Source: Leptobrachium leishanense | Taxonomy: Eukaryota; Chordata; Amphibia; Anura; Megophryidae | Reading direction: 5' to 3' | Assembly (NCBI GenBank): GCA_009667805.1 | Contig: CM019063.1 | Coordinates: 58,884,881-58,948,880, forward strand | Length of the DNA: 64,000 nt | In this document: piece after piece, positions 10,120 through 20,837 of the stretch | Layout of the letters: each line of letters begins with the position of its first letter | Position numbering within the stretch: position 1 is the stretch's first letter | The notes under the pieces: generated by a model | The model's input: the letters and a program-made list of their open reading frames with translations, nothing else | Told to the model about the DNA's origin: nothing | Database searches by the model: none | Program-made: the position numbers and the translations under genes

Positions 10120-11878
10120 GATATATTTTCCCCAGTTCACATAGATATAATTGCCCCAGCTCATATGGGTATATATTGCCCCAGCTCTCATGGATAATGC
10201 CCCCAGCTCTCATGGATAATGCCCCCAGCTCTCATGGATAATGCCCCCAGGTCTCATGGATAATGCCCCCAGGTCTCATGGATACTGCCCCCAGGTCTCA
10301 TGGATATGCCCCCAGGTCTCATGGATAATGCCCCCAGGTCTCATGGATAATGCCCCCAGGTCTCATGGATAATGCCCCCAGGTCTCATGGATACTGCCCC
10401 CAGGTCTCATGGATATGCCCCAGGTCTCATGGATACTGCCCCCAGGTCTCATGGATACTGCCCCAGGTCTCATGGATAATGCCCCAGGTCTCATGGATAT
10501 GCCCCCCCCAGGTCTCATGGATATGCCCCCCAGGTCTCATGAATATGCCCCCAGGTCTCATGGATATGCCCCCCCAGGTCTCATGGATATTGCCCCCCAG
10601 GTCTCATGGATATGCCCCAGGTCTCATGGATATGCCCCAGGTCTCATGGATATTGCCCCCCAGGTCTCATGGATATGCCCCCCCAGGTCTCATGGATATG
10701 CCCCCCCAGGTCTCATGGATATGCCCCCCAGGTCTCATGGATATTCCCCCCCAGGTCTCATGGATATTCCCCCCCAGGTCTCATGGATATGCCCCCCAGG
10801 TCTCATGGATATTGCCCCCCTGGTCTCATGGATATGCCCCAGGTCTCATGGATATGCCCCCCAGGTCTCATGGATATGTCCCCCCAGGTCTCATGGATAT
10901 GCCCCCAGGTCTCATGGATATGCCCCAGGTCTCATGGATACTGCCCCAGGTCTCATGGATACTGCCCCAGGTCTCATGGATAATGCCCCAGGTCTCATGG
11001 ATATGCCCCCCCAGGTCTCATGGATATGCCCCCAGGTCTCATGGATATGCCCCCCAGGTCTCATGGATATGCCCCAGGTCTCATGGATATGCCCCCCAGG
11101 TCTCATGGATATGCCCCAGGTCTCATGGATATTGCCCCCCAGGTCTCATGGATATGCCCCCCAGGTCTCATGGATATGCCCCCCAGGTCTCATGGATATG
11201 CCCCCCAGGTCTCATGGATATTGCCCCCCCAGGTATCATGGATATTGCCCCCCAGGTCTCATGGATATGCCCCCCCCAGGTCTCATGGATATTGCCCCCC
11301 CAGGTCTCATGGATATTGCCCCCAGGTCTCATGGATATGCCCCAGGTCTCATGGATATGCCCCCCCCAGGTCTCATGGATATTCCCCCCCAGGTCTCATG
11401 GATATGCCCCCCCCAGGTCTCATGGATATGCCCCCCCCCAGGTCTCATGGATATTGCCCCCCCAGGTCTCATGGATATGCCCCAGGTCTCATGAATATTG
11501 CCCCCCCAGGTCTCATGGATATGTCCCCCCAGGTCTCATGGATATGTCCCCCCAGGTCTCATGGATATGCCCCCCAGGTCTCATGGATATTGCCCCCCAG
11601 GTCTCATGAATGTGCCCCCCAGGTCTCATGGATGTGCCCCCCAGGTCTCATGGATATTGCCCCCCAGGTCTCATGGATATGCCCCCCAGGTCTCATGGAT
11701 ATGCCCCCCCAGGTCTCATGGATATTGCCCCCCCCAGGTCTCATGAATATGCCCCCCCAGGTCTCATGGATATGCCCCCAGGTCTAATGGATATTGCCCC
11801 CCCCCAGGTCTCATGAATATGCCCCCCAGGTCTCATGGATATGCCCCCCCAGGTCTCATGGATACTGCCCCCAGCCCA
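10120..11878. repeat. About 1.75 kb C-rich minisatellite (about 21-bp unit, 75-80 copies)
   Basis: The unit is CAGGTCTCATGGATAT plus GCCCCC with a C run of 3 to 8. Copy number is estimated from length. Leftmost units (10120-10250) are diverged (CAGTTCACATAG, CAGCTCATATGG, CAGCTCTCATGG), while the interior is homogeneous, as expected of an array growing by internal slippage or unequal exchange. All frames stay open for hundreds of codons because the unit lacks stops; these frames are not genes. The complementary strand carries regularly spaced G runs with quadruplex potential. Confidence 0.95.
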
Positions 11879-11915
11879 GCTCACCTTGGCTGCTCCTGCT
11901 CCTCTGCTGCTCCTG

Positions 11916-12053
11916 CCGGCGGCCGCGTGCTTCCTGCTTCAGCGGCCTCTGACAGGAAGTGCAGCCGCTCGCCTGGGATCTATGAAACAGCCAGGCGAGC
12001 GGCTCCACCTCCTGTCACCGGCCGTTGTAACAGGAAGCACGCGGCCGCCGGCA
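11916..12053. repeat. CpG-rich inverted repeat (nested hairpin)
   Basis: GCCGGCGGCCGCGTGCTTCC at 11916 pairs with GGAAGCACGCGGCCGCCGGC ending at 12053. Inside it GCCGCTCGCCTGG pairs with CCAGGCGAGCGGC. A further palindrome of GCGGGAACGC motifs follows at 12088-12120. This is the subterminal part of the nested hAT element. Confidence 0.85.
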
Positions 12054-12916
12054 ATGTGCGGCGGCGGCGTTCGGGCTCGGGCCACAGCGGGAACGCTGCG
12101 TTCCCGCAGCGTTCCCGCTGTGGGAGTAGTGCGGGAACGCCGTTCCTGCGCGTTCCCGCTCGACTCAAGCCCTGCTTTAGACGTATGGTACTTCGGATGC
12201 TCCGATATTTCAGTCGAAAAGGTAATCCTGCCGATTCGTTCCTTCGGACGTATCTCTTTTTTATTAAAGATCCTTTTTTTCTTATGAATATGCATTACAC
12301 AACTTTATTTAATCATATAATATATCAATATCTTGTACTGGTAGACTCGGGATTTAGGGAAAAGCTAATTAAATATTTAAAATAAATATATTATTGATGC
12401 AGAAAGAAAGCACTGGAACAAGTGAAAAAAGTGACTGACGATACGAAATTATGAAATCAGCAACGGAACCAGAACGGACTCGAAATGATACGGAAATATA
12501 TTGTCTGAAATGAACCAAAACGGAACTGAAATCGTGAATTGAACGAAAATGACTTGCGATTTTACAGATTTCATGTCCATACAAAATAACGAAATTTTTT
12601 CATTTCGTATCGGGAAATATTTCGGATGGTATGTATTTCGTTGCCGGTCCGGTTCGGAACATCGGGCGAATCCGAAGCACCGAATTGGCCCGTTTCGTGA
12701 GAAAAATTAATCAGTACGAAACAAAATGCACATCCCTAGTATATACATTTGCTACAAGGAACATCCCCAGCCTCACTCTTTACTGCTAAACTTTACTGCT
12801 GCATTACAACAGCCAGGGAGAGGGCAGAATACAGGGAGAGCGGGGGGGGGGGTCGCTCACTGCTGTACAGGGATATGATTCAGGGGGTTATAATGACTGA
12901 AAATCCCTGTACAGTA

Positions 12917-13078
12917 CAGATACAAGGTGTTGCTGTAATTGCCATGCACAGGCATTATGCAGCACATACAGATACAAGGCGTTGCTGTAATTGCCATACA
13001 CAGGCATTATGCAGCACATACAGATACAAGGCGTTGCTGTAATTGCCATACACAGGCATTATGCAGCACATACAGATA
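12917..13078. repeat. 52-bp minisatellite, three copies
   Basis: Units start at 12917, 12969 and 13021 with CAGATACAAGGCGTTGCTGT; the period is exactly 52 bp. Copies are almost identical, so the array is recent. A poly-G run at about 12842-12852 lies just upstream. No element boundary was found. Confidence 0.92.
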
Positions 13079-13253
13079 TTGTATTACTAATAATTTCATA
13101 TCGATCAATACAAACCCCCATAAGCAGGAGATCTCACCATTTTATTATCTGTCTGCAGCACATTTACTGGATTTGACACAAAAGCAATCCCTGCCTGTAT
13201 GCTGATAATGAAGGCCAAGTTTGAAATTATGAAGATAATGGCACGATCTGGAG

Positions 13254-13506
13254 CACTGATGGTAAACCTTGACGTCCCAGATGTTTCAGAACTACATGTC
13301 CCACAATACATTGTCAAACATAAGGGGCCCTATTCCAAGGTTGGTGTAAACTTAACCAGAGCCATTATAGTCTAAGGGATTGTTAACGTTACAACAGCTC
13401 TGGTTAAGTTTACACCAACCTTGGAATAGGGCCCTTATGTTTAGTTAAGTATCATGGGGCATTTAGTTCTGAAACATCTGGAGGGGGCCAAGATTCGCCA
13501 TCACTG
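13254..13506. mobile_element. hAT MITE holding a palindromic insertion
   Basis: The ends CACTGATGGTAAACC and TTCGCCATCACTG are inverted repeats. The flanks ATCTGGAG (13246-13253) and GTCTAGAG (13507-13514) match at six of eight positions, consistent with an old 8-bp TSD. Inner motifs CCAGATGTTTCAGAACTACA and the inverse are shared with 1264-1402. A palindromic element is nested at 13318-13440. Confidence 0.75.
13318..13440. mobile_element. Near-perfect palindromic element (foldback MITE)
   Basis: Arms of about 45 bp (ACATAAGGGGCCCTATTCC at the left, GGAATAGGGCCCTTATGT at the right) differ by one base in a G run; the loop is about 33 bp. RNA from either strand would fold into a hairpin of the size range of a microRNA precursor. 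No obvious TSD. Confidence 0.8.
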
Positions 13507-13514
13507 GTCTAGAG

Positions 13515-14230
13515 TTTAGAACCTTTCATCCTAGCAATATTTATGTAAAGGGTTAAAAATACAAGAGAATTTTAAAAGTATCATTATAGCAGTATTTTAA
13601 GAGCAAAGAATAACAATCTTTTGCAAAATTACGTTTTTATTCTACTTTAAGTGTTATCTGTACATCCCACGTTTCAAATACATGTTATGTTGTTATGGAT
13701 ATGTACATTTTTTACATTTTTATTAAATAAAAAGTCTCTGGTAGTAAACGGGTTAATTATTTTGCTTGAAGAATGGTGCACATTGCAGTAATATGTCCTG
13801 GGCTTCCCGCTGGCCATCAAACTGCTCATGTTTCCTATTCACTACTGTACCAGTCTACGTAAACTCATTTATCAATCAAGTATTTGTGGATGTAGCAATG
13901 TGAAGAGATCAATATTGCGTTTGGTTTGAATATTTATATTCCATCATTACTCTCAATTCACAGGGCATAGATTTATGGATAGGTAAATCATACTATCCTG
14001 CGGAGCGTATCGTAATGTGCGTTACAGTGCAAAATATAAATAGAATAATGTCTTTTCAATTTTGGCTTCATGGAAACGTCCATCATGACACTTGCTTCTA
14101 TTTCCGTCAATGCTTTGCTTTGGATGTTTAACAATCCCATTTACTGTTGTAAAGTGCTGCAGTCTACGTTGATACAATTTACATTGTACAGTGTTAGTTC
14201 GTCTACTAATAATTTTTATCAAAAACTTGA
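13515..14230. other. Unassigned AT-rich stretch
   Basis: Likely intronic. I see no element boundary, tandem array or convincing coding frame. Confidence 0.5.
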
Positions 14231-14700
14231 GGGGTTATTCAGAGAGCACCGAAATGTTGCTGACATGCGGCGCTCTCTCGTTCCCTGCGCTTGCCTGCAC
14301 TTCGGGAATCAAAGTTCCCCACCCTGCAGTGAATTCAGCATTCACCACAGGGTCCCTGAAAACTCACTGAAAACCCACTGGAACCGCCGCAAAAACCACG
14401 CTGAAAAGCCAACGAGCTGCCGATCACAGCGCAGACCAGCTGCCAGAAAAAGCCGACGAGCCGCCGATCACAGCGCACACCAGACACCGGAAAAAGATGC
14501 CGAGATGCCGAGCCGCTGGAAAAAGCCGCCGAGCCGCCGATCACAGCGCAGACCAGCCATCGGAAAAAGCCGACGAGCTGCCGATCACAGTGCACACCAG
14601 CTGCCGTAAAAAGCCACCGAGCCGCCAGAAAAAGCCGATCACAATGCAGACCAGCCACCGGGAAGAGTCGACAAGCCAATGGATGGGATGAGAAAAAACA
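14231..14700. mobile_element. Family A-like variant with C/G-rich tandem repeats
   Basis: It starts GGGGTTATTCAGAGAGCACC, close to the family A end. From about 14400 to 14690 it consists of imperfect repeats of GCCGACGAGCCGCCGATCAC plus CAGCGCAGACCAGC. The opposite terminus is missing. The frame 14070-14609 and the minus frame 14335-14679 result from repeat translation. Confidence 0.65.
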
Positions 14701-15479
14701 TCCTCGTGAAAGTGTTAAATATTACTCAAATGGTTAACATTTAAATTTTAACAGGGATTTGAGAAACACACAGTATCGTCACATTTTTTATTCGTGCACA
14801 ATAGTTCACCCGAAGGCCTGGTGTTTTATGCTTTACGTAAGGTTGAGAGAGACTGGAGGGGTGAGGATTTTCTAAAAAAGATTAATCAAGAAGAAATTAA
14901 ACTCATTTTTCAATTCGACACATTAATCCCAAGAGGGCTGAACAAGGATTTTGAGATGTGCCATTTTTTATGAATTTTACTTATTTTTAGCTGTGAAAGA
15001 GGGATCTTAACCAGTGTTTCTATGTATGATCCCCACTATTAGAGGTATGGGGGTACCATTTTGGACTACTGTATATTCCTGTAGAAAGGTGAGACCTTAA
15101 ACATCAGGAAAAGGGTATTATTATATTATTATCATCCCTATACTTCATATTTAGAATACTGGCTGTATGGTGGAATTAACCCCTTATATAGATAGAACTA
15201 AAACCACCAACTGATGGGCTGCTGGGCGTTGTTGGCTGCCCATGGGGATCATTGGGTTCTATTCAAGATTGGTTGGATACGCAATATATATGTGCACTAC
15301 CATTCTGCTTAAAGGATTGTTCAACATGGGTTGTGTAATTCATATTATAGAGTTTGAGGTTAATCGCCCTTCTATTTGTATACAGGGCCGTTAAGATGCA
15401 CACTGATTGTGATCTAAATATATTGCACATGTTTATCTTTTGATGAGCTTCGAGTTTCGGTTATGCTGAATGGAAATTG
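14701..15479. other. Unassigned AT-rich stretch
   Basis: No gene or repeat boundary recognised. Confidence 0.5.
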
Positions 15480-16230
15480 CAACGAAAGGCCCATTTTTAC
15501 GTGTCAATACGAGCCACCATCAGGATAAAACGAAACCGCAAGAAAGAAGACATCCACGCATGCGTATGGTACCTAGTAGAGAGAAGACATCTACATGCAT
15601 GCGCATAGGACCCGGAAGGGAAGGTCCGAGTGTATGGAGAGCTGATCCAGAAGTGGAGCTTGGCTACCGCAACGCGATGGGGTAATCCGAAAGCGGAAGT
15701 GCATTTTGACACTCAAATGAGGACCAATGCCAAACATCATCCCAGTTAAGAGGGACATATATATGTGCTTTATGTATGGAATGTAATTCCATTTGTCTCC
15801 TTTTTGCCACTGAAGAAGCGCATTGATGCGCGAAATGCGTCTGGCCTCTCAGTTCTAATTTTATATGTTTTTATTGGTTTACGAATTAAACCTGCATTTA
15901 TTTGAGATTCTGGCGATTCTGCAGAGTTCTTTTTGAAAGAAGCTTTCCAAAATTGGGCCAAAACAATTTGTAAGTGCTGGACCCCTAGAGCTCGGTGCAG
16001 CTCCCCAGAGGGTGAGTAATATTCTTCTCTCTGAGGATATATGTCTCTAATTAAGGATACAGTACTTTGCCATGAGAGTTCTCCCCTCTTTTTCTGAGAT
16101 CTAAAGAAAAGTGATATCGGAAAAAGGAGCCTGGCTGACGGACTGGCCAATAACAGTTCGTGACGCGACGACAATAGAGCTAGGGAGCTCTCATAAAGTG
16201 TGAGTTCAATATACCACTGAACTCTGGTTA
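15480..16230 (+). mobile_element. Retroelement fragment bearing a hammerhead-like motif
   Basis: It contains a CpG-rich part with GCATGCGCATAGGACCCGG near 15600, the hammerhead-like motif at 15806-15845, and a downstream A/T-rich tail. A similar order (CGCGCATAGG-containing CpG-rich DNA, then a hammerhead-like motif) occurs at 38500-39324. Penelope-like elements and retrozymes are known to carry such motifs, but no reverse transcriptase or GIY-YIG frame is seen, so the class is inferred and boundaries are approximate. Confidence 0.45.
15806..15845 (+). ncRNA. Type I hammerhead ribozyme-like motif
   Basis: In order: GCCA (stem I strand, 15806-15809), CTGAAGA (the CUGANGA core, 15810-15816), stem II with arms GCGCAT and ATGCGC and a two-base loop (15818-15831), GAAA (15832-15835), TGCGTC (minimal stem III ending in the cleavage triplet GUC, 15836-15841), and TGGC (second stem I strand, 15842-15845), complementary to GCCA. 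All core bases are present. The very short stem III is like that of minimal hammerheads in Penelope-like elements, which often need dimers to cleave. Activity is not shown. Confidence 0.65.
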
Positions 16231-16551
16231 TATTTTGCATAATTCAATATTGGTTGATCTGCACTATTGTACCTTTCTAGCTTTGTGTATTGGAGGTTCG
16301 GATTGTTTGTTCATTCGTTCAATCCCACTGAAGGAATACCCTTGACTTTAATCGTACTGTTAATATTTTATGCTTGCATCTATCTATTAATATTTTGGCT
16401 GTTTGTTTTTTCTTGCTAAATGTATTTCCTGCTTTGTTAAAGCCATGCTGCCATATGGCTGCCCCTCCCCCTCCCCCTCCCAGGTCGTCAACAAATTTAC
16501 TCTATACAGCCCACAAGATCTGACTCTGCAAATTCTTTCTCCACAGCCGGC

Positions 16552-16670
16552 CACACACTCACATCACCCTCTGCCACCGCGCTTGCTCCTGGACTCTGAA
16601 TTTGAAGCCCGCCACACACTCACATCACCCTCCGCCACCGCGCTTGCTCCTGGACTCTGCTGCCCCACCC
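16552..16670. repeat. 61-bp tandem duplication
   Basis: CCACACACTCACATCACCCT followed by GCCACCGCGCTTGCTCCTGG occurs twice with a 61-bp period (16552 and 16613). It is part of a C-rich stretch upstream of the retroposon tail. Confidence 0.85.
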
Positions 16671-16849
16671 TCCCTCCCATCCACCAACCCACCCAGTGCT
16701 GGTCTGAAATTTGTAGCTTACTTTCCAGCTGCTTCCACTTTGCCAACACCCTAATTAACCCAAGGTTCTAGCCCTTCCCATGATATGTTAATCTGTATAT
16801 TTGTGCGTTTTGTTTTTAATAGTTTGCATTTTATTACTTTGTATTTCTG

Positions 16850-16962
16850 TAACAACTGTAACCACTCAATGTTCTCGAACCCAGGACATACTTGAAAACG
16901 AGAGAAATCTCAATGTATCCTTCCTGATAAAATACTTTATAAATAAATAAATAAATTATCCT
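16850..16962 (+). repeat. Retroposon 3' tail with (AAAT)n end
   Basis: It reads AACCACTCAATGTTCTCGAA, then GAGAGAAATCTCAATGTATC, ending in an AAAT run. A near copy is at 60296-60401 and an inverse copy is inside 17284-17360. It is probably the 3' end of a frog SINE or LINE and is the source of the 33-bp repeats in the hAT MITEs. The 5' limit is unclear. Confidence 0.6.
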
Positions 16963-17214
16963 CTAAGATTTGCAGAAACGTAAGACAATTGCTGCCCTTT
17001 TGTGCACCTCGGTGTTATTACGTGGGACGCACAATTGTATATTAGGAAGGAGCGCTGTTTTTTCACTTGGTTCACATTTTTTAACATTTATTGTGGTGAA
17101 GGGAACACCACACTTGAAAGAACGTGTAGCGATCCGAGTTATCATCAAAGCGCCATTCATACATCCTGTTTCTTTTTCTAAAATTGAAATGTTGTTTGCA
17201 AAATAACGACTGAA

Positions 17215-17758
17215 CGAAAAAATTTGCCCAAAAAATTCAGAATAATGCCTAAAAGATTCTAAAAATCAATAAATAAAGAGACTTTCTATTTATTTATTTA
17301 TAACGTATTTTACCAGGAAGGATACATTGAGATTTCTCTCGTTTTCAAGTATGTCCTGGGTAAAAAAATATATGGAACGCTTCACGAATTTGCGTGTCAT
17401 CCTTGCGCAGATTAAAGGAATAAACAGTTTATTAGATATTGGGTTAAAACGGGAATATTTTTGACATTGAAGCCTATGGGATTCGCCTGAATAAACCTGC
17501 CGAATAAAACCACCGAACAGCAGGGCACTTCGGCAACTTTTCACTGCTGTTCGGTGTCTCTGAATAGATTAACTATTGCTTCTCTATGGGGGATTTCACT
17601 GCCTTCGAACAGGCACCGTACTTGCTGGCAATTCGCCAAAATTTGGCGAACTGCCTGTTCACTGAATAGCCGAATGGCCCGAAATGTCACACGTACGGGG
17701 AAATTCCCTGTTTGTTGACATTTTGAGGCCAGATCAGCTCTCTCTGAATAACCCCTTT
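17215..17758 (-). mobile_element. Family A MITE, degenerate copy with retroposon-tail insertion
   Basis: Family A landmarks run inversely: AATAAACAGTTTATTAGATA near 17420, TATGGGATTCGCCTGAAT near 17475, the palindrome CAATTCGCCAAAATTTGGCG at 17632, and the end TCTCTGAATAACCCC at 17742-17757. The inverse retroposon tail (AAGGATACATTGAGATTTCT) is inserted near 17284-17400. The other terminus is missing. Confidence 0.7.
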
Positions 17759-18160
17759 GGTTTCTAATTTTTTTCAGTGACTAAAACCAGATTAAAACTA
17801 AATATAAACTAAGTTATGATGAGTATAACTATGACGAAAATTTACTGACTTTTCCATCGACTAATAAAAACTTCACTAAAATGTTAGGGAGGGATTAATC
17901 ACAACTAATCTTTCTATGCCATCCCTGTGGTGGGTGGGCTTAGAAGAAGTGGGGCGTACTAGTACGCCCTGTTGACTTCTATGTGCCGCCTCAGCCTCTC
18001 CCTGCAGTCGGCACGCGCCATTGGCTGCTGCGAGAGGACCTGATCTCAGGCTGTGCCCTTGCAGCCAATGACGCGCCGCAGCACCTGGCAGTGGGACGTA
18101 CTCGTATGCTCAAATGGCATTAACCCCCTCTTGACGGGTGCAACCCACCTGTTGATAAGG
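17759..18160. other. Unassigned stretch with GC-rich inverted segments
   Basis: From 17935 to 18110 it is GC-rich and contains GGGCGTACTAGTACGCCC and the inverted pair GCGCCATTGGCTGC and GCAGCCAATGACGCG. This looks like the interior of an unidentified MITE. No ends were fixed. Confidence 0.4.
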
Positions 18161-18168
18161 GGTTAAGT

Positions 18169-18980
18169 CAGTGGTGTAACTAGAAACCTGAGGGCCCCAG
18201 TGCGAGAATCCATGAAGGGCCCCCCTCACCCCCCAAAAAAGATCCATATTTTTACTTTTTTTTCCATGAAATATAAAACATACTATGCCATTGATATTAA
18301 TTAGTTCAACTTACTTTAATTAGGTCATTAAATAGGTCACCACCATATTGAAAGCACACCCTCGGTAATCCTGACACACTGCACATTACAGAGCTCCACA
18401 GCAATAAAACTGCCTGTAATGTGCGGTGTGTATGAGCATATCACAGAGCTCCACAGCAATAAAACTCACAGGAAGCACTGGGATGTATTGCAGGCAAATA
18501 ATCCACAGCAATATATCTCACAGTGAACACTGGGGTGTTTGAGCAGGCACATAATCACAGCAATGTAACTCACAGGTACACGCTGGGGTGTTTGAGCAGG
18601 CACATAATCCACAGCAAGAACCTGCAGGAACCATGACTCGGCCCCCCCCCACCCTAGCAAAAACATACCCCCTCCTGGTCCACAATGTTGACTCCTGACA
18701 GTATCACATTTTTTTCCAGGTTCACTATGACTTCTTCAGTCCATCCCATTTTTAATGTATCTCACAGAGCTCCACAGCAATAAAACTCACAGTAATGTGC
18801 ATTGTGTATCAGTGTAAATCACAGAGCCCCAAAGTATAGCTCACAAATAAGTATAAAATAAATTAAAAGAAGAATTATATATTATAGGCAAGCCCCCAGG
18901 CAGACGAGTGTGGGCCCCCCCCCCGGACTCAAGGGCCAGGTGCGGTCGCACCCTCTGCACCCCTGGTAGTTACACCCCTG
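18169..18980. mobile_element. hAT MITE carrying 55-bp satellite units
   Basis: The ends CAGTGGTGTAACTAG and TAGTTACACCCCTG are inverted repeats flanked by a perfect 8-bp duplication GGTTAAGT (18161-18168 and 18981-18988). Inside are degenerate repeats of CAGAGCTCCACAGCAATAAA with a spacing near 55 bp, the inverse of the five-copy array at 50163-50455. Non-coding. Confidence 0.92.
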
Positions 18981-18988
18981 GGTTAAGT

Positions 18989-20421
18989 AACAGAGAACTG
19001 GTGAGTTTTCTATGTTGCAATAACCTGTGCAAAGGCATTAAAGCAAATACCATTTTTTACATTTTAGAGCTGCACTTCCACTTGAAAGAATGAAGAATTT
19101 AATTTCCAGGTTGTTCTAATCCACGCAGAGCTAATTACTGGGCTTTTGGGAAAAAGTTATTTTCATGTTTCTTTGTGAGCCTTGCTTTTATTTCATTTTA
19201 TTATATATTGTATAGCATATGTCCAATCATTAGTACCATACATTAACAGGTTAATAGAGGTTTACTCCAGGAGTATATAAGGAAGGCAGAAATTCTGGAG
19301 AAACGTTTAAATAATGTGTCACAACTTAAACACATTGGGAACTAGTCCATAGTGGACACAAACATGGAGATGGTATGCAGGATAATGTGCGCATGCAGAT
19401 TTTCCATTACCGTCTCTGTGTTAATGTCCTATCTCAGCACCTCACCCCAGAACGTAGCGCTAACCTCCCTGACACCTGCAGTAGCGCTTCCGCGCCACTG
19501 CGAGTATCGGCTCCTGGATTTCATAGGACGATCGTGAAGGGAAACTAGGAACTATTTGTTCCCAGTCTCACTCTGCTTCCAGCGAGAAGAAGCGGTGGAT
19601 CAGGCCACCCTTTTCGGCGCGAGATGAGAGGCGAGTATGGGATTTTTTCGAGGTTTTTTCAGAGCGTGTTAAATGATTTCACATTTGTAGAATCATTTAG
19701 CACCTGCTTTTAGAAATTGTTAATATTTTGGCTTGTGCGTCCCAATGGTAAATTGCGCCGGCACTTTGCAATACCTCACTTGTTGAGATGCTAGAAATAG
19801 ATAGCATCTCCTATACTTAACATGGGGAGCGCAAAGTACAGTAAAGCTTGCGCAAGCTGCAAAGTGCTGACTGATTTCACCTGAGTTTAGGGTCAAGATC
19901 GGAATATCAATGCCAGATCTTAAACTTGCTTCTCCTGGCGCTAACAATTTAATATTGTTAGATACATTAGCACCAACTACGCAATAGAGTCCATTAGATT
20001 GTAGTTGACTATATCTTTTATAGATTTGTGGCAATTCATGTATTCACAAAGCTGTCTATTCGCCAAATACAGGCGAATTGAGAACAAAATATGGTGTATT
20101 TTGTTGCAATTCAGTGTGATTCGGCAGCACCAAAATGGTCCCCTAGAGAACAATCAATTTGTCTATTCAAAGACTGCTGAATTGCACTGAAATTTTGGCA
20201 AAATTATTTTACTTCAGTGTTTCAATTCGACAGGTTTAAACAGAAGAATCTAATAGATTTCAATATAATAAATGTAATGTTTTTTTAATTTATTTTTTAA
20301 AGAATATTTATTTATTTACTTTCAAAAAATAAATATATGAAGGTTTTGTAAGATTTTTCTTATTTTTGTAACAGACCTTTTTTATGTTTTAAAAGACCTT
20401 TTTCTTTAGACACATTTTTAC
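18989..20421. other. Unassigned stretch with a family B-like relic
   Basis: About 19700-19860 contains TCCTATACTTAACATGGG, GAGCGCAA and other segments like family B, without recognisable ends. About 20040-20290 has GGCGAATT motifs like family A interiors. No gene is supported; the frame at 19352-19537 is short and family-less. Confidence 0.45.
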
Positions 20422-20837
20422 TAACAGGGTTATTCAAAGAGATCCGAATTGCTGGAGAAAGGTAACCGAACGCTGAAATTCAGCATACGGTTACCTTTCC
20501 TGGCCATTCGGCTATTCAGAGAGCAGGCAATTTGCCAAATCTTGGCGAATTGCCTGCACATACGGTGCCTGTTCGAGGGCAGTGAATCCCCATAAAAAGC
20601 ACTGCTTCGTCTATTCAGAGAACACAAACCAGCAGGGAAAGGTTCCCGAAATGCCCTGCCATTCAGTGGTTTCATTCGGCAGATTTATTCAGGCGAATCC
20701 CATAGGCTTCATATAGGTTCCCATAGGTTAAAAATATTCCTGTTTTGGGGGCGTGGCCTGACCAGCTTTAGAGATGGACGCGTAGTGTAAGAGCTCCCGA
20801 TGCTGCCACTGAATTTTATGCCTTAACACATCAGCTA

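Larger units (their letters stand above)
9565..12174. mobile_element. Nested hAT element carrying expanded minisatellites
   Basis: The ends CAGGGGTCAAGTCC and GACTCAAGCCCTG are flanked by a perfect 8-bp duplication CTTTAGAC (9557-9564 and 12175-12182). It is inserted in the hAT element 9391-12738, so it is younger. Its 2.6 kb consists of an AT run, two tandem arrays (9862-10111 and 10120-11878) and a CpG-rich end with strong hairpins. No transposase is present. The CAGGG start and 8-bp TSD fit hAT. Confidence 0.9.
9391..12738. mobile_element. hAT element (TAGAGATGTGC ends) interrupted by another hAT
   Basis: The left end TAGAGATGTGCAC and right end TGCACATCCCTA are inverted repeats flanked by a perfect 8-bp duplication GTATATAC (9383-9390 and 12739-12746). 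Without the nested insertion at 9565-12174 it is about 730 bp, close to the 791-bp copy at 45544-46334. Its inner flanks carry the TTCG-rich sequence typical of this family. It is non-coding. Confidence 0.9.

Noticed and set aside
10350..11609. A 419-codon open frame and several overlapping ones
   Set aside because: They run through the 21-bp array, whose unit has no stop in any plus frame. The protein is a repeat translation with no start context or domain.
10120..11878. CRISPR-like look of regular repeats
   Set aside because: There are no unique spacers; the whole unit repeats, and the context is vertebrate transposon DNA.
14070..14609. A 179-codon frame with repeated Arg/Ala/Ser/His
   Set aside because: It is a translation of C/G-rich tandem repeats in a family A variant, without family similarity.
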